The notes under the pieces were generated by a model. That model worked only from the letters and a program-made list of their open reading frames with translations, was not told the origin of the DNA and did not search any database. Made by a program: the position numbers and the translations under genes. From Sphingobacterium sp. B16(2022) (GTDB taxonomy: Bacteria > Bacteroidota > Bacteroidia > Sphingobacteriales > Sphingobacteriaceae): a stretch of 64,000 nt of DNA. The stretch spans positions 806,001 to 870,000 of the forward strand of contig NZ_JAAUVN010000001.1 of assembly GCF_012030425.1 (NCBI RefSeq), in the 5' to 3' direction. Of this stretch, positions 27,609 to 35,911 are shown piece after piece. Each line of letters begins with the position of its first letter. Position 1 is the stretch's first letter.

Positions 27609-28157
27609 CTAAATTGTGCTGTAGTAAGAGGCGCTTATTCCTAAAAATGAACTTTTATCGCTTATACTGCAATGAAAATTTGCTTCTGGATATTCTTTTC
27701 CAAAAGTTGTTTTTCGGTCTTTTGCAGGCATTTTGAGAAGTCTCCCTCTGAACGATCTACGATTCAATACTGTCGCAATTAAATAATTTGAATGGTTTGC
27801 AAAAATGGGGTGCTCTTCCATGAGCTTGATGATATTCTCCCGGCTGATGAAAGCCGTCACGACATCGCTATCTGCTTTAAAATAACTGCCATCAACATCT
27901 TCAATATGAAGAATAAATTGTTTTTTTGAGATAAAGTCGATGACATCATTTTGGAGCGGCCCAGCGTCATCCCAGCGTTTGATGATGATTCCCTCCAGTA
28001 CAATATGCAGATCCAATAGCTTAGCCTGAAGGTACCTACCTTTTTTAATGGATCTGATCTCAACAACAGCTAATATGCTTGACCATAAAGCAGGTGGCAC
28101 AGGAGCGAGTTCATGCAATATTTCAAATAATAGGTTTTGATAGTTTGTTCTTTCCAT
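27609..28157 (-). CDS. Crp/Fnr-like cyclic-nucleotide-binding-fold protein with degenerate HTH
   Basis: Protein of 182 residues from the ATG at 28157 (MERTNYQNLLFEIL). An earlier frame start at 28298 would overlap the upstream gene and is unlikely. KKGRYLQAKLLDLHIVLEGIIIKRWDD and the following FISKKQF/ENIIKLMEEHP pattern match the Bacteroidota Crp-like cNMP-binding fold. The C-terminal domain is short, ending SSFLGISASYYSTI where a normal member has the LGIT(P)ESLSRxR recognition helix, so DNA binding may be weakened or lost. Nineteen bases after the stop of the 126-residue protein gene; probably co-transcribed. Confidence 0.65.
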   Translation of the reverse strand: MERTNYQNLLFEILHELAPVPPALWSSILAVVEIRSIKKGRYLQAKLLDLHIVLEGIIIKRWDDAGPLQNDVIDFISKKQFILHIEDVDGSYFKADSDVVTAFISRENIIKLMEEHPIFANHSNYLIATVLNRRSFRGRLLKMPAKDRKTTFGKEYPEANFHCSISDKSSFLGISASYYSTI

Positions 28158-28176
28158 ATTTAGACTATCCAATTGT

Positions 28177-28557
28177 TTACAGATATGAGAATGAAAAGGT
28201 GAGCACCATAATACTTGTTTCTGGTATTTCTGGATCCGGAACGAAGCTTTGCGTCGAGTTGGCGGTCTTACTATTTCCTTGTCCTTTTCTTTGGGCATCG
28301 TTTACCAATACTATAGTTGCTCTGTTATCAATAGCAGTAATAAGCGAATTGGCAATAGATTGTTGTGCCTGTGGACCTAAAGATACGGCGTATTGAAATT
28401 GATCGGTACTGAGTTGAAATCGTTGCGGTAACCAATTGATAAAACCGGTTTGAATAAACTGTTTTTCAACATCTATAACAGTTTGAGTAGCTGCGTAAAG
28501 GGCAGTTCTCCAATCTGTAGCTCCTACCTGATTGAAGGGAAATTGATTTGTTGTCAT
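28177..28557 (-). CDS. Hypothetical protein, 126 residues
   Basis: Not recognised. MTTNQFPFNQVGATDWRTAL starts a helical protein rich in Gln, Ala and Thr, no membrane segment and no cysteine. The alternating polar/Ala pattern (SLGPQAQQSIANSLITAIDNRAT) recalls small self-assembling proteins such as R-body RebB relatives, but identity is too weak to assign. Upstream partner of the Crp-like gene. Confidence 0.5.
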   Translation of the reverse strand: MTTNQFPFNQVGATDWRTALYAATQTVIDVEKQFIQTGFINWLPQRFQLSTDQFQYAVSLGPQAQQSIANSLITAIDNRATIVLVNDAQRKGQGNSKTANSTQSFVPDPEIPETSIMVLTFSFSYL

Positions 28558-28801
28558 TGTTTAGATTTACATTAAATATTACCTTCAAAGATATGCTTCA
28601 ATTTAAAAAAACACCTGAAATAACGTATTGGAAAAATCGAATCGGCAGTTTATTTTATCGAACCGATAGTTTCTTGCATTTTAGGTGCTGTTTTGATAGC
28701 TTAACGCCTGTTTTTTTTCATCAATTACGTGATTCGCTTTTTAGTGGTTGCGAAATTGTTACTTTAAATGTCGAAATTTTTAAATATTTTTATATTTCTT
28801 T

Positions 28802-28836
28802 TTACTTATGGTTTGTTAACCGCTGGTCATAAGTAA
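28802..28836. promoter_or_regulatory. 9-bp inverted repeat before the LytTR gene
   Basis: TTACTTATG (28802-28810) and CATAAGTAA (28828-28836) are perfect inverted repeats with a 17-base spacer, 26 bp ahead of the LytTR gene. Candidate operator, perhaps for autoregulation. The rest of the 28558-28862 spacer is AT-rich; the short rightward frame at 28548-28832 is not convincing. Confidence 0.4.
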
Positions 28837-28862
28837 TCCAATTTGACAACTTAAACCAGTGC

Positions 28863-30041
28863 ATGAATAGTTATATCAAAACATATTTTAAAATTATCAG
28901 TTGGCGTATTTTCGTTATCTGCATTGCCATTGCTATGGTCATGGCATCTTTGTTTCCATTCGATGATATGTCAATGAGTTATATTTTCAGTAAGCCAGTA
29001 ATGAAGGTCATGCTTAAAACCTTTGTAATCGGTGGTTTGTTGCTGACGATCGTAAATGTTGTCGCATTCCATGTGTTTCGTTTACGGCTCTGGGAGACTA
29101 ACGTATTACATGCCAGCTTTTATCATACTTTCTTCGGAGTTATTTTGCCTTTTATCGGTGGTGTAGGTTTAATAAGGTTTTTCTATGGTCCTGCTATATT
29201 TCAGCACGATCATGTAAACAGTGACTTAATGCTGATGCTCCTTTTATTGGTTCTGTGCAATGCATTTATGGTAATACGGATGTATGCTTTTTACCTTAAT
29301 AAAAAAACCGTGCTGGTAAAAACTTTAAAGGATGAGCATAAAGATGGAGATGTACGTCAAAAAATGTTATTAGAAAAAGCTGATTTAAAACATAGGGAGG
29401 AGCTAGATGGATTAAAATCTAGTTTGGATAGTATCAATGCTGAATTGAAAATAAGTTTAGTTAATGCAGATAAACATGTGGCGCAAGCTGAATTGCGTGA
29501 ACGACAGTTGACTGATGAGATTGATAGGCTGACAAAAGAAATCGTGCTCAAATGTACATCTGTAACACATGAACTTGATGAGCACCATATACAGCAGCTG
29601 TCGTATATTTTACTTAATGATCTTGTTCCTTATGAATATGATCCGCTTAGTAGATATCAATTTGCCAGTGAGTTGAATGACAGGGTAATCAATGAAGAGC
29701 ATGTTGCTTTTATTTTTGGTGCAAATCGGGAAGGTGTGCTCTGTCAGGATATCTATCTATTGGATGGTGAAGTGTTCACTGTTTACGAAAGTTCTTTGGA
29801 AGAAATGAACAGGATATTTCCAAGAATGGTCCGTATCTCCCGCAATCATCTTATTCCGGGTACATCGGTTGTTTCATACGAAGTCATGAGTTCTAAACTT
29901 GTTAAAGTAAAAGTTCGAGGTCAGGAAGAACCGATAGAAATGAAACATGAGTATATAAAAAAAGTGTTTTCTTGGATTATATTGCAGTATGTATGGAATC
30001 AATATAGGGAGAAACAGTCCTCTCCAGCTGTTTCCGTTTAA
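28863..30041 (+). CDS. Membrane-anchored LytTR-domain regulator
   Basis: Protein of 392 residues. Four hydrophobic segments in the first 145 residues (around 12-30, 48-68, 85-105 and 122-142) are followed by a coiled coil (about 150-235, rich in Lys, Glu, Leu) and a C-terminal LytTR DNA-binding domain (about 285-385: YLLDGEVFTVYESSLEEMNRIFP, MVRISRNHLIPG). This arrangement, with no receiver domain, is a one-component membrane sensor common in Bacteroidota. Convergent with the small HTH gene 6 bp beyond its stop. Confidence 0.85.
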   Translation: MNSYIKTYFKIISWRIFVICIAIAMVMASLFPFDDMSMSYIFSKPVMKVMLKTFVIGGLLLTIVNVVAFHVFRLRLWETNVLHASFYHTFFGVILPFIGGVGLIRFFYGPAIFQHDHVNSDLMLMLLLLVLCNAFMVIRMYAFYLNKKTVLVKTLKDEHKDGDVRQKMLLEKADLKHREELDGLKSSLDSINAELKISLVNADKHVAQAELRERQLTDEIDRLTKEIVLKCTSVTHELDEHHIQQLSYILLNDLVPYEYDPLSRYQFASELNDRVINEEHVAFIFGANREGVLCQDIYLLDGEVFTVYESSLEEMNRIFPRMVRISRNHLIPGTSVVSYEVMSSKLVKVKVRGQEEPIEMKHEYIKKVFSWIILQYVWNQYREKQSSPAVSV

Positions 30042-30047
30042 AGCATA

Positions 30048-30245
30048 TTAGAGCAATAATTTTCTAATTTCTTCTTCCGGCAATCCGGTATAGTCTGCAA
30101 ATAAACTGATGCTGACATACTGGTTTGATTTCAATCCGTAGCAATCGCGTATGGCCTGAAAGATTTTGTAGGTGTGTTTTTCTGTACGTCCCAATATAAG
30201 TGCTGCTTCTTTGGGGTAAATGCATAATCGAGATTTGTTTTTCAT
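30048..30245 (-). CDS. Small HTH DNA-binding protein, 65 residues
   Basis: KEAALILGRTEKHTYKIFQAIRDCYG is a helix-turn-helix followed by YVSISLFADYTGLPEEEIRKLL. This small family is common in Bacteroidota and probably binds DNA. Its upstream region (30246-30789) contains the 11-bp-periodic array, so it may autoregulate through those sites. Confidence 0.7.
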   Translation of the reverse strand: MKNKSRLCIYPKEAALILGRTEKHTYKIFQAIRDCYGLKSNQYVSISLFADYTGLPEEEIRKLLL

Positions 30246-30383
30246 GTTATTCTGGTTTTTAGAGGGATGATCTGTTGATAATCAGATCATCTGGATTTGC
30301 TATTGATTGTCCTGACCGTAGACAAACATTCCCTATCAAACCACCTGTTAAGCAGGTATAAAGCAGTAATGGAGCACGGGTAA

Positions 30384-30419
30384 AGCCTATTTGGCTATGT
30401 ACAGTATGCGCATAGGCTA
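30384..30419. repeat. 7-bp inverted repeat near the array
   Basis: AGCCTAT (30384-30390) and ATAGGCT (30412-30418) are inverted, about 21 bases apart, immediately before the periodic array. Confidence 0.4.
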
Positions 30420-30422
30420 AGA

Positions 30423-30513
30423 GCGTGGTAAGTGCGTGGTAAGTGCGTGAAGCACACTGTTTTTACACTGTATCTACGCTCTATCTACGCTTTACATACG
30501 CTTATGCCACGCT
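30423..30513. repeat. Array of sites with strict 11-bp period
   Basis: Three GCGTG sites start at 30423, 30434 and 30445, the first two as identical 11-mers GCGTGGTAAGT. Then six AC(G/A)CT sites (inverse of AG(C/T)GT) start at 30454, 30465, 30476, 30487, 30498 and 30509, each exactly 11 bp apart. The same core is therefore present in both orientations, in phase with the DNA helix. Nothing else is evident in the rest of the 30246-30789 spacer apart from the inverted repeat at 30384. Confidence 0.75.
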
Positions 30514-30789
30514 TTATAGCTGTATAGCGTCCAAGTTTACAATGTACTTTAGTCCTTAAGCTTTGCAGATTAGGTTTAATTCCTCTCCAGAAAAATGATG
30601 TTATTGGTTATTCATTTACTAAGATAAGTTTTTTCTATATAATATAGTTTTATTCGCGTTTAGGTACATTTTTGTCAATTTATCGCGCCAATTCAGTATC
30701 ATTATTCCGTATTTTTCCCCTTTTCTACGCTTTTGATCCCCATCCTTTTGTACTGATGATCATCTTAGCAGTGTCAAAACAATACTATT

Positions 30790-31548
30790 ATGGCAAGAGT
30801 AGAAAGTTTAATCAAATTAAATGGAACGATCGGGGATCTTTCCTTTTACAAATCAAAAAGTGTGGGTTATCAGGCTCGTATGAAGACCGGTGTATCGGGC
30901 GACCGTATTGCCAATGATCCAGCATTTGCACGTACCCGTGAAAACGGCAGTGAATTTGGCAGAGCACAGCAGGAGAGCAAAAAGCTACGTGATCTGTTGC
31001 GGGATGTGCTGTTCGAAAATTCGGACAACAGATTCAGTACCAGGCTGGCAAGCCGGATGTTAAAAGTCATCCAGATGGATCCGGTAAGTGTCCGCGGGGA
31101 GCGCGTTTTAGTACCGCAAAACATGGTATTGCTGAATGGTCTAGAATGTAATCAGCGCGCCAGTTTAAAAAACATCACCTTAAAACCTTTGTCGGTAACC
31201 TTTGACAATTTTAGCGGTGAAGGTTTTTTATCCTGCGAGCAACTGATCCCGAATTTGCATATCGCCAAGTTGAGTGGGGCGACGCATGTGCAGTACACCC
31301 TGGTTCTGCAGGAATTCTCGGGAGATGAAGCCGATAAGCGTCCCGTAATCCAACGGTCCGCTTATATCAAACTTGGTGAAATGCAACCCATGGATCTGGA
31401 TATTGCGGCTACACTTGCTCATGATCCTGATAAAAGTGTTCTGGTACTTGTGGGGACAGGATACTATCAGCTTGTGAACGGTGCTTATTATCCTTTGGCA
31501 AATGGTCAGTATAATGCGCTGACCATTCATCAGGTCGTGATACCGTAA
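30790..31548 (+). CDS. Conserved hypothetical protein of Bacteroidota, phage-like context
   Basis: Protein of 252 residues starting MARVESLIKLNGTIGDLSFY, then a region (DPAFARTRENGSEFGRA) that I recall from many Sphingobacteriales proteins of unknown role. No signal peptide. The C-terminal 100 residues look beta-rich. It is followed by DUF5675 and two small membrane proteins, as in other Bacteroidota, which suggests a defective phage or injection-particle origin; function is unknown. Confidence 0.65.
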   Translation: MARVESLIKLNGTIGDLSFYKSKSVGYQARMKTGVSGDRIANDPAFARTRENGSEFGRAQQESKKLRDLLRDVLFENSDNRFSTRLASRMLKVIQMDPVSVRGERVLVPQNMVLLNGLECNQRASLKNITLKPLSVTFDNFSGEGFLSCEQLIPNLHIAKLSGATHVQYTLVLQEFSGDEADKRPVIQRSAYIKLGEMQPMDLDIAATLAHDPDKSVLVLVGTGYYQLVNGAYYPLANGQYNALTIHQVVIP

Positions 31549-31870
31549 TGTTGTCGCTCAAGCCGCGACTGGCTTGTCACTCATGCCGTGACTGGCAATT
31601 ACTTTTTTTCGTTAAGGATTTGATTTTATTGGCACTCAAGATTCTCTTCGAGGTTTTCCTTGATGAAAAAAGTAATCAAAAGCCGACCGGAGGGAGACCA
31701 TGGATGCCAAAAAAAACAAACACGAATCCATAACTCAAGGCTGCATTCCTTTGTGCTATTTCACCTCGAATAGGCTAAATGAATTTAAACTCGTTTCACT
31801 CAGACAGAAATTCATTTTTAACGCCTCTCCATCGTTCAATTACGCAGTCGGAATGCTAGGCCGTTTTGGT
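31549..31870. repeat. Intergenic repeat, copy 1
   Basis: About 300 bp that recur at 32407-32715 with roughly 85-90 percent identity by eye. It opens with short inverted words (CAAGCCGCGACTGGCTTG) and contains TTACTTTTTT near its start opposed to AAAAAAGTAA at about 31665, so it can fold. Frames inside it are probably not genes; none has an independent family match. Confidence 0.65.
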
Positions 31871-32000
31871 AAGCGTGTGGCTTTCGGGATTATTTTTCAG
31901 GTGGTGGGTGGTTGTGTTATAGCAACGACCTCCTTCCTGAAATTTATTCACCAGGTGGAGCTGAAAATGAATAATAATTTTTAATAGATGATGTAATAAC

Positions 32001-32405
32001 ATGTCAACAAAACAAATCTTGCATCTCCAACGGATTTATGGAGAGCAGGGGACAAACGGTACCCTCACTTTTGAAGGTGAGGTCATCTGCCGTACTATCG
32101 AACTGCCCTGGCGCAATAACCTGCCGAGGCTTAGCTGCATCCCGGTGGGGAGTTATAAATTGGAAAAACGAAAGTATACCAGACATGGTGAGCAGGTCGG
32201 AATTCCGGCTGTATTGGGACGTGAAGCGATATTGATCCATGCAGCCAACGATGCACGGAAAGAGTTATTGGGATGCATTGCTCCGGTTACAGCATTAACG
32301 GGGGAAGGTTGCGGTACGGAGAGTAAAAAGGCGCTTGCAAAATTGAAGTCTCTGGTTTATTCGCTTTGGGATATGGAGCAGGAAGTGTTTTTGCATATAA
32401 AGTAG
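32001..32405 (+). CDS. DUF5675 family protein
   Basis: Protein of 134 residues. LTFEGEVICRTIELPWRNNLPRLSCIPVGSYKLEKR is the family signature, followed by AILIHAANDARKELLGCI and TALTGEGCGTESKKAL. DUF5675 proteins occur in phages, tail-like particles and Bacteroidota islands and are thought to be lysis or cell-wall-related, without proven activity. It lies between the two intergenic repeats; a decayed copy is at 38478. Confidence 0.85.
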   Translation: MSTKQILHLQRIYGEQGTNGTLTFEGEVICRTIELPWRNNLPRLSCIPVGSYKLEKRKYTRHGEQVGIPAVLGREAILIHAANDARKELLGCIAPVTALTGEGCGTESKKALAKLKSLVYSLWDMEQEVFLHIK

Positions 32406-32406
32406 T

Positions 32407-32715
32407 GACGGAGTTGTCGCTCGAGCCGCGATGGGCTTTTACTTTTTTTCGTTAATGATTTGATTTTTTTGGCACTCAAGATTCTCTTTGAGGTTTGTCT
32501 TGACACAAAAAGTAATCAAAAGCCGACCGGAGGGAGACCATGGATGCCAAAAAAACAAACACGAATCCATAACTCAAGGCTGTATTCCTTTATGCTATTT
32601 CACCTTGAAGAGACTAAATGAATTTAAACTCGTTTCACTCAGACAAAAATTCATTTTTAACGCCTCTTCATCGGTGAAATTACGCAGTCGGAATACTAGG
32701 CCTTTAGGATAAGCC
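32407..32715. repeat. Intergenic repeat, copy 2
   Basis: Second copy of the 31549 repeat, starting right after the DUF5675 stop. The two copies flank that gene in direct orientation and could drive recombination that deletes or duplicates it. The following stretch to 32850 is AT-rich and shows no gene. Confidence 0.65.
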
Positions 32716-32850
32716 TTCGGCTTTTGGGGAAAGAACAGTGATTGAGTAACGAAGTGACGGAGCTCTAACCTATTAACGATATCACCTCATAACTTTTTTA
32801 CTCACCTCATAACCTTCTCACCATTTTCTAACCTTCTAACAATAAAACAA

Positions 32851-33075
32851 ATGAAAAAGATAATTCAAAAAATAAGTGCGGCGTTGCAAGTGGTCTTGCT
32901 GGCGCCGATTAAACTGCCGGGAAAGGCGTTAAATATTATTAAATACATTGCTCTGGGTCTAGGTGTGGTGGAGACGGTGCTGGATGATAAAGACAAAAAA
33001 GGAGAGGAGGAGTCACCTCCACCAAAGCAGATCCTTCCTAATCAAGAAAAGGAGGTGCGGGATGAAATGGAATGA
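32851..33075 (+). CDS. Small membrane-associated protein, possible holin partner (74 residues)
   Basis: One hydrophobic/amphipathic segment (ALQVVLLAPIKLP to IIKYIALGLGVVETVL) followed by a charged tail rich in Lys, Glu and Pro. No recognised family. It overlaps the next gene by 14 bp, indicating translational coupling. Partial copies lie at 36780 and 38699. Resembles the small proteins of phage lysis cassettes; function not shown. Confidence 0.6.
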   Translation: MKKIIQKISAALQVVLLAPIKLPGKALNIIKYIALGLGVVETVLDDKDKKGEEESPPPKQILPNQEKEVRDEME

Positions 33076-33226
33076 TATCCGTATAGGAACTTTAGGGGGT
33101 ACGCTCTGTTCGATATGGGTTAGCTTTTCTCTTGGTGATGTCGCGCATACCGCATTGATGGCGGTTGTCGGGACAGTCGTGAGTTATGTGACGAGCCGAC
33201 TGTTGGGAAGGATAAGGAAAAGGTGA
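33062..33226 (+). CDS. Tiny holin-like membrane protein (54 residues)
   Basis: Starts MKWNDIRIGTLGG at 33062, overlapping the preceding gene by 14 bp. It has two weak hydrophobic segments (LCSIWVSFSLGDV, TALMAVVGTVVSYVTS) and a basic tail (LLGRIRKR), a holin-like layout. A near-complete second copy exists at 38767. Transcription ends at the hairpin at 33229. Confidence 0.65.
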   Translation: MKWNDIRIGTLGGTLCSIWVSFSLGDVAHTALMAVVGTVVSYVTSRLLGRIRKR

Positions 33227-33228
33227 TA

Positions 33229-33260
33229 AAAAAGGAGATTCTTTATAGAGTCTCCTTTTT
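33229..33260 (+). terminator. Hairpin terminator of the DUF5675/holin set
   Basis: 10-bp arms 33229-33238 and 33251-33260 (AAAAAGGAGA/TCTCCTTTTT) followed by ATTTTAATT, 3 bp after the stop. Confidence 0.85.
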
Positions 33261-33305
33261 ATTTTAATTAATTTGGCATTTGCTTTTCCAACTTTAATAT
33301 CTTTA

Positions 33306-34160
33306 TCAGAACTTAAAACTTATTATTTCCATAAAGCCACTTGTTGGTTCAATGTAAATTTTGTTTTCCCCATATAATGTTTTTTCCATTGACTGTGTTG
33401 AATCAGATGTTATTATATTTCCTTTAAAAAATTGGATCAACCCGGTGATATCAAATGTATGATAAACCATAATTGGCCAACCTAAACCTTTTTCTAGTGA
33501 ACGAAGCATGAGTCGGGATTTCTCCCGATTGCTTTCATGAACAGCTTCAAATGGTATAACATAGTCCAGTATTACTGCTTTCTGTCCATCAGCGGCGGCT
33601 AATTTTTCAAGCAAAGTACTGAACTTATCTCGGCTGATGTAATAAACAAAACCCTCCAGTAAGAATATCGTCGGGATTGATGTATGATAGCCCATTTTTT
33701 TAATTTCAACCAACAAAGGATCAATATCGGTAGCATCATGAGTAATCAGCTTTAATTTATCATTATCACCGATCAATTTGGTATACATAGCACGTTTTTC
33801 GTCCATAGATTCCATGTCAACTTCAAAAATAGTCTCGATTTGATCATGATATTGTTCTAGCAGATAAAGTGAAAGCGGATCAAGACCAGCTCCTAAAATA
33901 CAGACCTGGAATTTTGGGAATTGCTTAGCATAGTCTTCGAAAAGATGGCGGATATACCGCTTTCTCAGTATTGCGATTGACTCGGAGTGTTCGAATACTT
34001 GTTTAAAACTCTTTACGAGCGATTCTCCTTCTGAAGTATCGATATTTTCTACATATGCCTGGCATGTTTTTCCGTCTCGATAAAGCTCACTGGCTAAACA
34101 AAGTACTAGACTGGCGGTCGGTGAAATTTTAAATTTCCTTTTTAAGGGCTCGTTTATCAT
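33306..34160 (-). CDS. Leucine carboxyl methyltransferase (LCM)-family SAM enzyme
   Basis: Protein of 284 residues. CILGAGLDPLSLYL is the hallmark LCM motif I and IFEVDMESM gives the acidic ribose-binding residue; the C-terminal half has the usual family beta-strand segments. Family members methylate carboxyl or hydroxyl groups of proteins and small molecules, and the bacterial substrate is generally unknown. It stands alone, convergent with the holin-like gene, and is part of the insert between the intact and decayed phage-like sets. Confidence 0.8.
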   Translation of the reverse strand: MINEPLKRKFKISPTASLVLCLASELYRDGKTCQAYVENIDTSEGESLVKSFKQVFEHSESIAILRKRYIRHLFEDYAKQFPKFQVCILGAGLDPLSLYLLEQYHDQIETIFEVDMESMDEKRAMYTKLIGDNDKLKLITHDATDIDPLLVEIKKMGYHTSIPTIFLLEGFVYYISRDKFSTLLEKLAAADGQKAVILDYVIPFEAVHESNREKSRLMLRSLEKGLGWPIMVYHTFDITGLIQFFKGNIITSDSTQSMEKTLYGENKIYIEPTSGFMEIISFKF

Positions 34161-34401
34161 GATTAAAAAAAAGGTTGTCGTTGAAGGTGTAAGTCTTTAC
34201 TGTCGATCTTTACTATCACAATAATACCAAATAAAATGAAATTGTAAATAATTATTTTTCAAAATATTCATAAATATTATCTTGTATTATTGATTACTGA
34301 TGGATAAATCCTTGATTCATTACTTTAATGGGATCTGAACCTCTCATCCCAGCTCACTTTTTACTGCCTTTATTTGTGAACTGTTTCTATTAGGTTGTTA
34401 A

Positions 34402-34995
34402 CTATTTTAATTTACAAAGTTTGTTTAAATATTCGCTTCCTAAAGGAGAAAGTTCGTAACCTACATTACGGCTTATGGTCAAGCCTAAATTTTTCAATTT
34501 TCGTATATTCAGCTTTAACCATTCTTTTTCAAATCCTGTCAATTCTGCTATACTTTTGGCATGTAAATTGGGATTGTCGTTTATAGTAGATAGAACTTTG
34601 TTCGTCCAATGTTCCTTCTTACTATAATTGTCTAATCGTTCTAATTTCTTTTTTAAATCGGTAAATACCTTTTCTGATAGTTCCGTTTGTTCTCTCAACT
34701 TAACTCGTGGGTCTGCGGAATGATAGCTGACAGATATTTTAAAAATGGTTCCTGTACTATGATGCGTAAATGATTTTAGTAACTGTTGTTTATCTGTAAA
34801 ACCGGCCTGTATTGCATGCTGTTCGGTTATACAATTTTCGCTTATGGTTTCAATTTTACCGATTTCAATCAAACCAACAGAGGTATGTAAAAGGCTTCCG
34901 CATTTTACAGAAACCTTTTGCCACTTACGAAATGCCAATGTGATTTTTCCCGATTTAATTCCGTTCAGATGTACTTCCTTAAACAACATAATCAA
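34402..34995 (-). CDS. ASCH-like domain plus winged-HTH protein
   Basis: Protein of 197 residues. The first 120 fit an ASCH/PUA-like beta barrel (FKEVHLNGIKSGKITLAFRKW, ISVSYHSADPRV) which typically binds RNA or modified nucleotides. The C-terminal 80 residues (NKVLSTINDNPNLHAKSIAELTG, LKLNIRKLKNLGL) look like a winged HTH. Such ASCH-HTH fusions are known in Bacteroidota. It overlaps the NmrA-like gene by four bases, so they are co-transcribed. Confidence 0.7.
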   Translation of the reverse strand: MIMLFKEVHLNGIKSGKITLAFRKWQKVSVKCGSLLHTSVGLIEIGKIETISENCITEQHAIQAGFTDKQQLLKSFTHHSTGTIFKISVSYHSADPRVKLREQTELSEKVFTDLKKKLERLDNYSKKEHWTNKVLSTINDNPNLHAKSIAELTGFEKEWLKLNIRKLKNLGLTISRNVGYELSPLGSEYLNKLCKLK

Positions 34996-35846
34996 AAGAT
35001 TTTTATAAACTCGTTCAAGACTAACGGTTTTCTACCAAGCAATTTTTCTAGTGTGTTGTCAACATAGGAAAACTCACCTATTTTAATACCATTTGCCATA
35101 CTGACCAATAAATTGACTATTTCAAGAGGCATTCGGTAACTAGTCAGTTCTTTTCTGAAGAATTCCTCTGAAATATCGCTATGTTGTACTGGTATGCCCT
35201 TTTCTGTAAAGATTAGCTTTGCCAATTCATCAAATGAATACGCTTTATTGCCTGTTATTTCATAGATTTGATTATCGTGTGTACTTTCTGTTAGTACTTT
35301 TACAATAGCTTCTGCAATATCCATTCTGGAGACAAAACTTATCTTTCCCTCGCCCGATGGGTAGCGGATTTCGCCCGATTGCAACGCATCTCCAATAAGT
35401 TCGGGAATGGCTTCCATATACATACTGTTTCTTAAAAACGAATAAGGTATTTTAGTCTCTTTTATCAATTTTTCCGTTTCGTATGATGTTTTAGTCCCTT
35501 CAAATATCCTGTTGGCTTGGGTCTGTACCATACTTGTATAAACAATGTGTTTTACGTTGTTTTCTAGCAATGCGTTTACCACATTTTTTTCCTGCTGTTT
35601 AGCTGTTTTTAAGTCTACTCCGATAGTGGAGATATGCAAGGCCTTTTCAACACCTTTAAACGCTTCCAGAAGCGTTTCATAGTTGTTGTAATCTGCTTGC
35701 CTGACAATAATACCTTGTTTAATAAAATCATGTACCCTTTCTGGGTTTCTGACAATGGCAACAATGTTTGTAGGTGAGACTTGCTGCGATAAAAATTGAA
35801 TAGTGGCTTTGCCTAAGTTTCCGCTTGCTCCTGTAATGGCTATCAT
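34992..35846 (-). CDS. NmrA-like NAD(P)-binding oxidoreductase
   Basis: Protein of 284 residues. TGASGNLGKAT near 5-15 is the dinucleotide-binding glycine motif; ADYNNYETLLEAFKGV and HISTIG fit NmrA/QorB-type atypical SDR proteins. No YxxxK catalytic pair is obvious, as usual in NmrA-like sensors and QorB-like quinone reductases. First gene of a two-gene unit with the ASCH-like protein and 66 bp from the divergently unrelated AraC stop. Confidence 0.88.
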   Translation of the reverse strand: MIAITGASGNLGKATIQFLSQQVSPTNIVAIVRNPERVHDFIKQGIIVRQADYNNYETLLEAFKGVEKALHISTIGVDLKTAKQQEKNVVNALLENNVKHIVYTSMVQTQANRIFEGTKTSYETEKLIKETKIPYSFLRNSMYMEAIPELIGDALQSGEIRYPSGEGKISFVSRMDIAEAIVKVLTESTHDNQIYEITGNKAYSFDELAKLIFTEKGIPVQHSDISEEFFRKELTSYRMPLEIVNLLVSMANGIKIGEFSYVDNTLEKLLGRKPLVLNEFIKIF

Positions 35847-35911
35847 AACTCTTTTTTTGAAGCAAAGTTATTAGGCTTTTTTTTGATAAAATTGGATAAA
35901 ACCGACAGTAT

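Noticed and set aside
27609..28298. Longer start for the Crp-like gene at 28298
   Set aside because: It overlaps the 126-residue gene by 122 bp, and the family start is MERTNYQ at 28157.
28548..28832. Rightward 94-residue frame before the LytTR gene
   Set aside because: Low complexity, no family match, overlaps the inverted repeat and promoter region of the next gene.
30672..30917. Short rightward frame overlapping the start of the 30790 gene
   Set aside because: Opens before and overlaps a well-supported start; no domain.
31700..31984. Rightward frame inside the first intergenic repeat (and its counterpart at 32488-32712)
   Set aside because: Both frames are parts of a repeat that also varies in frame between copies; no start signal or family support.
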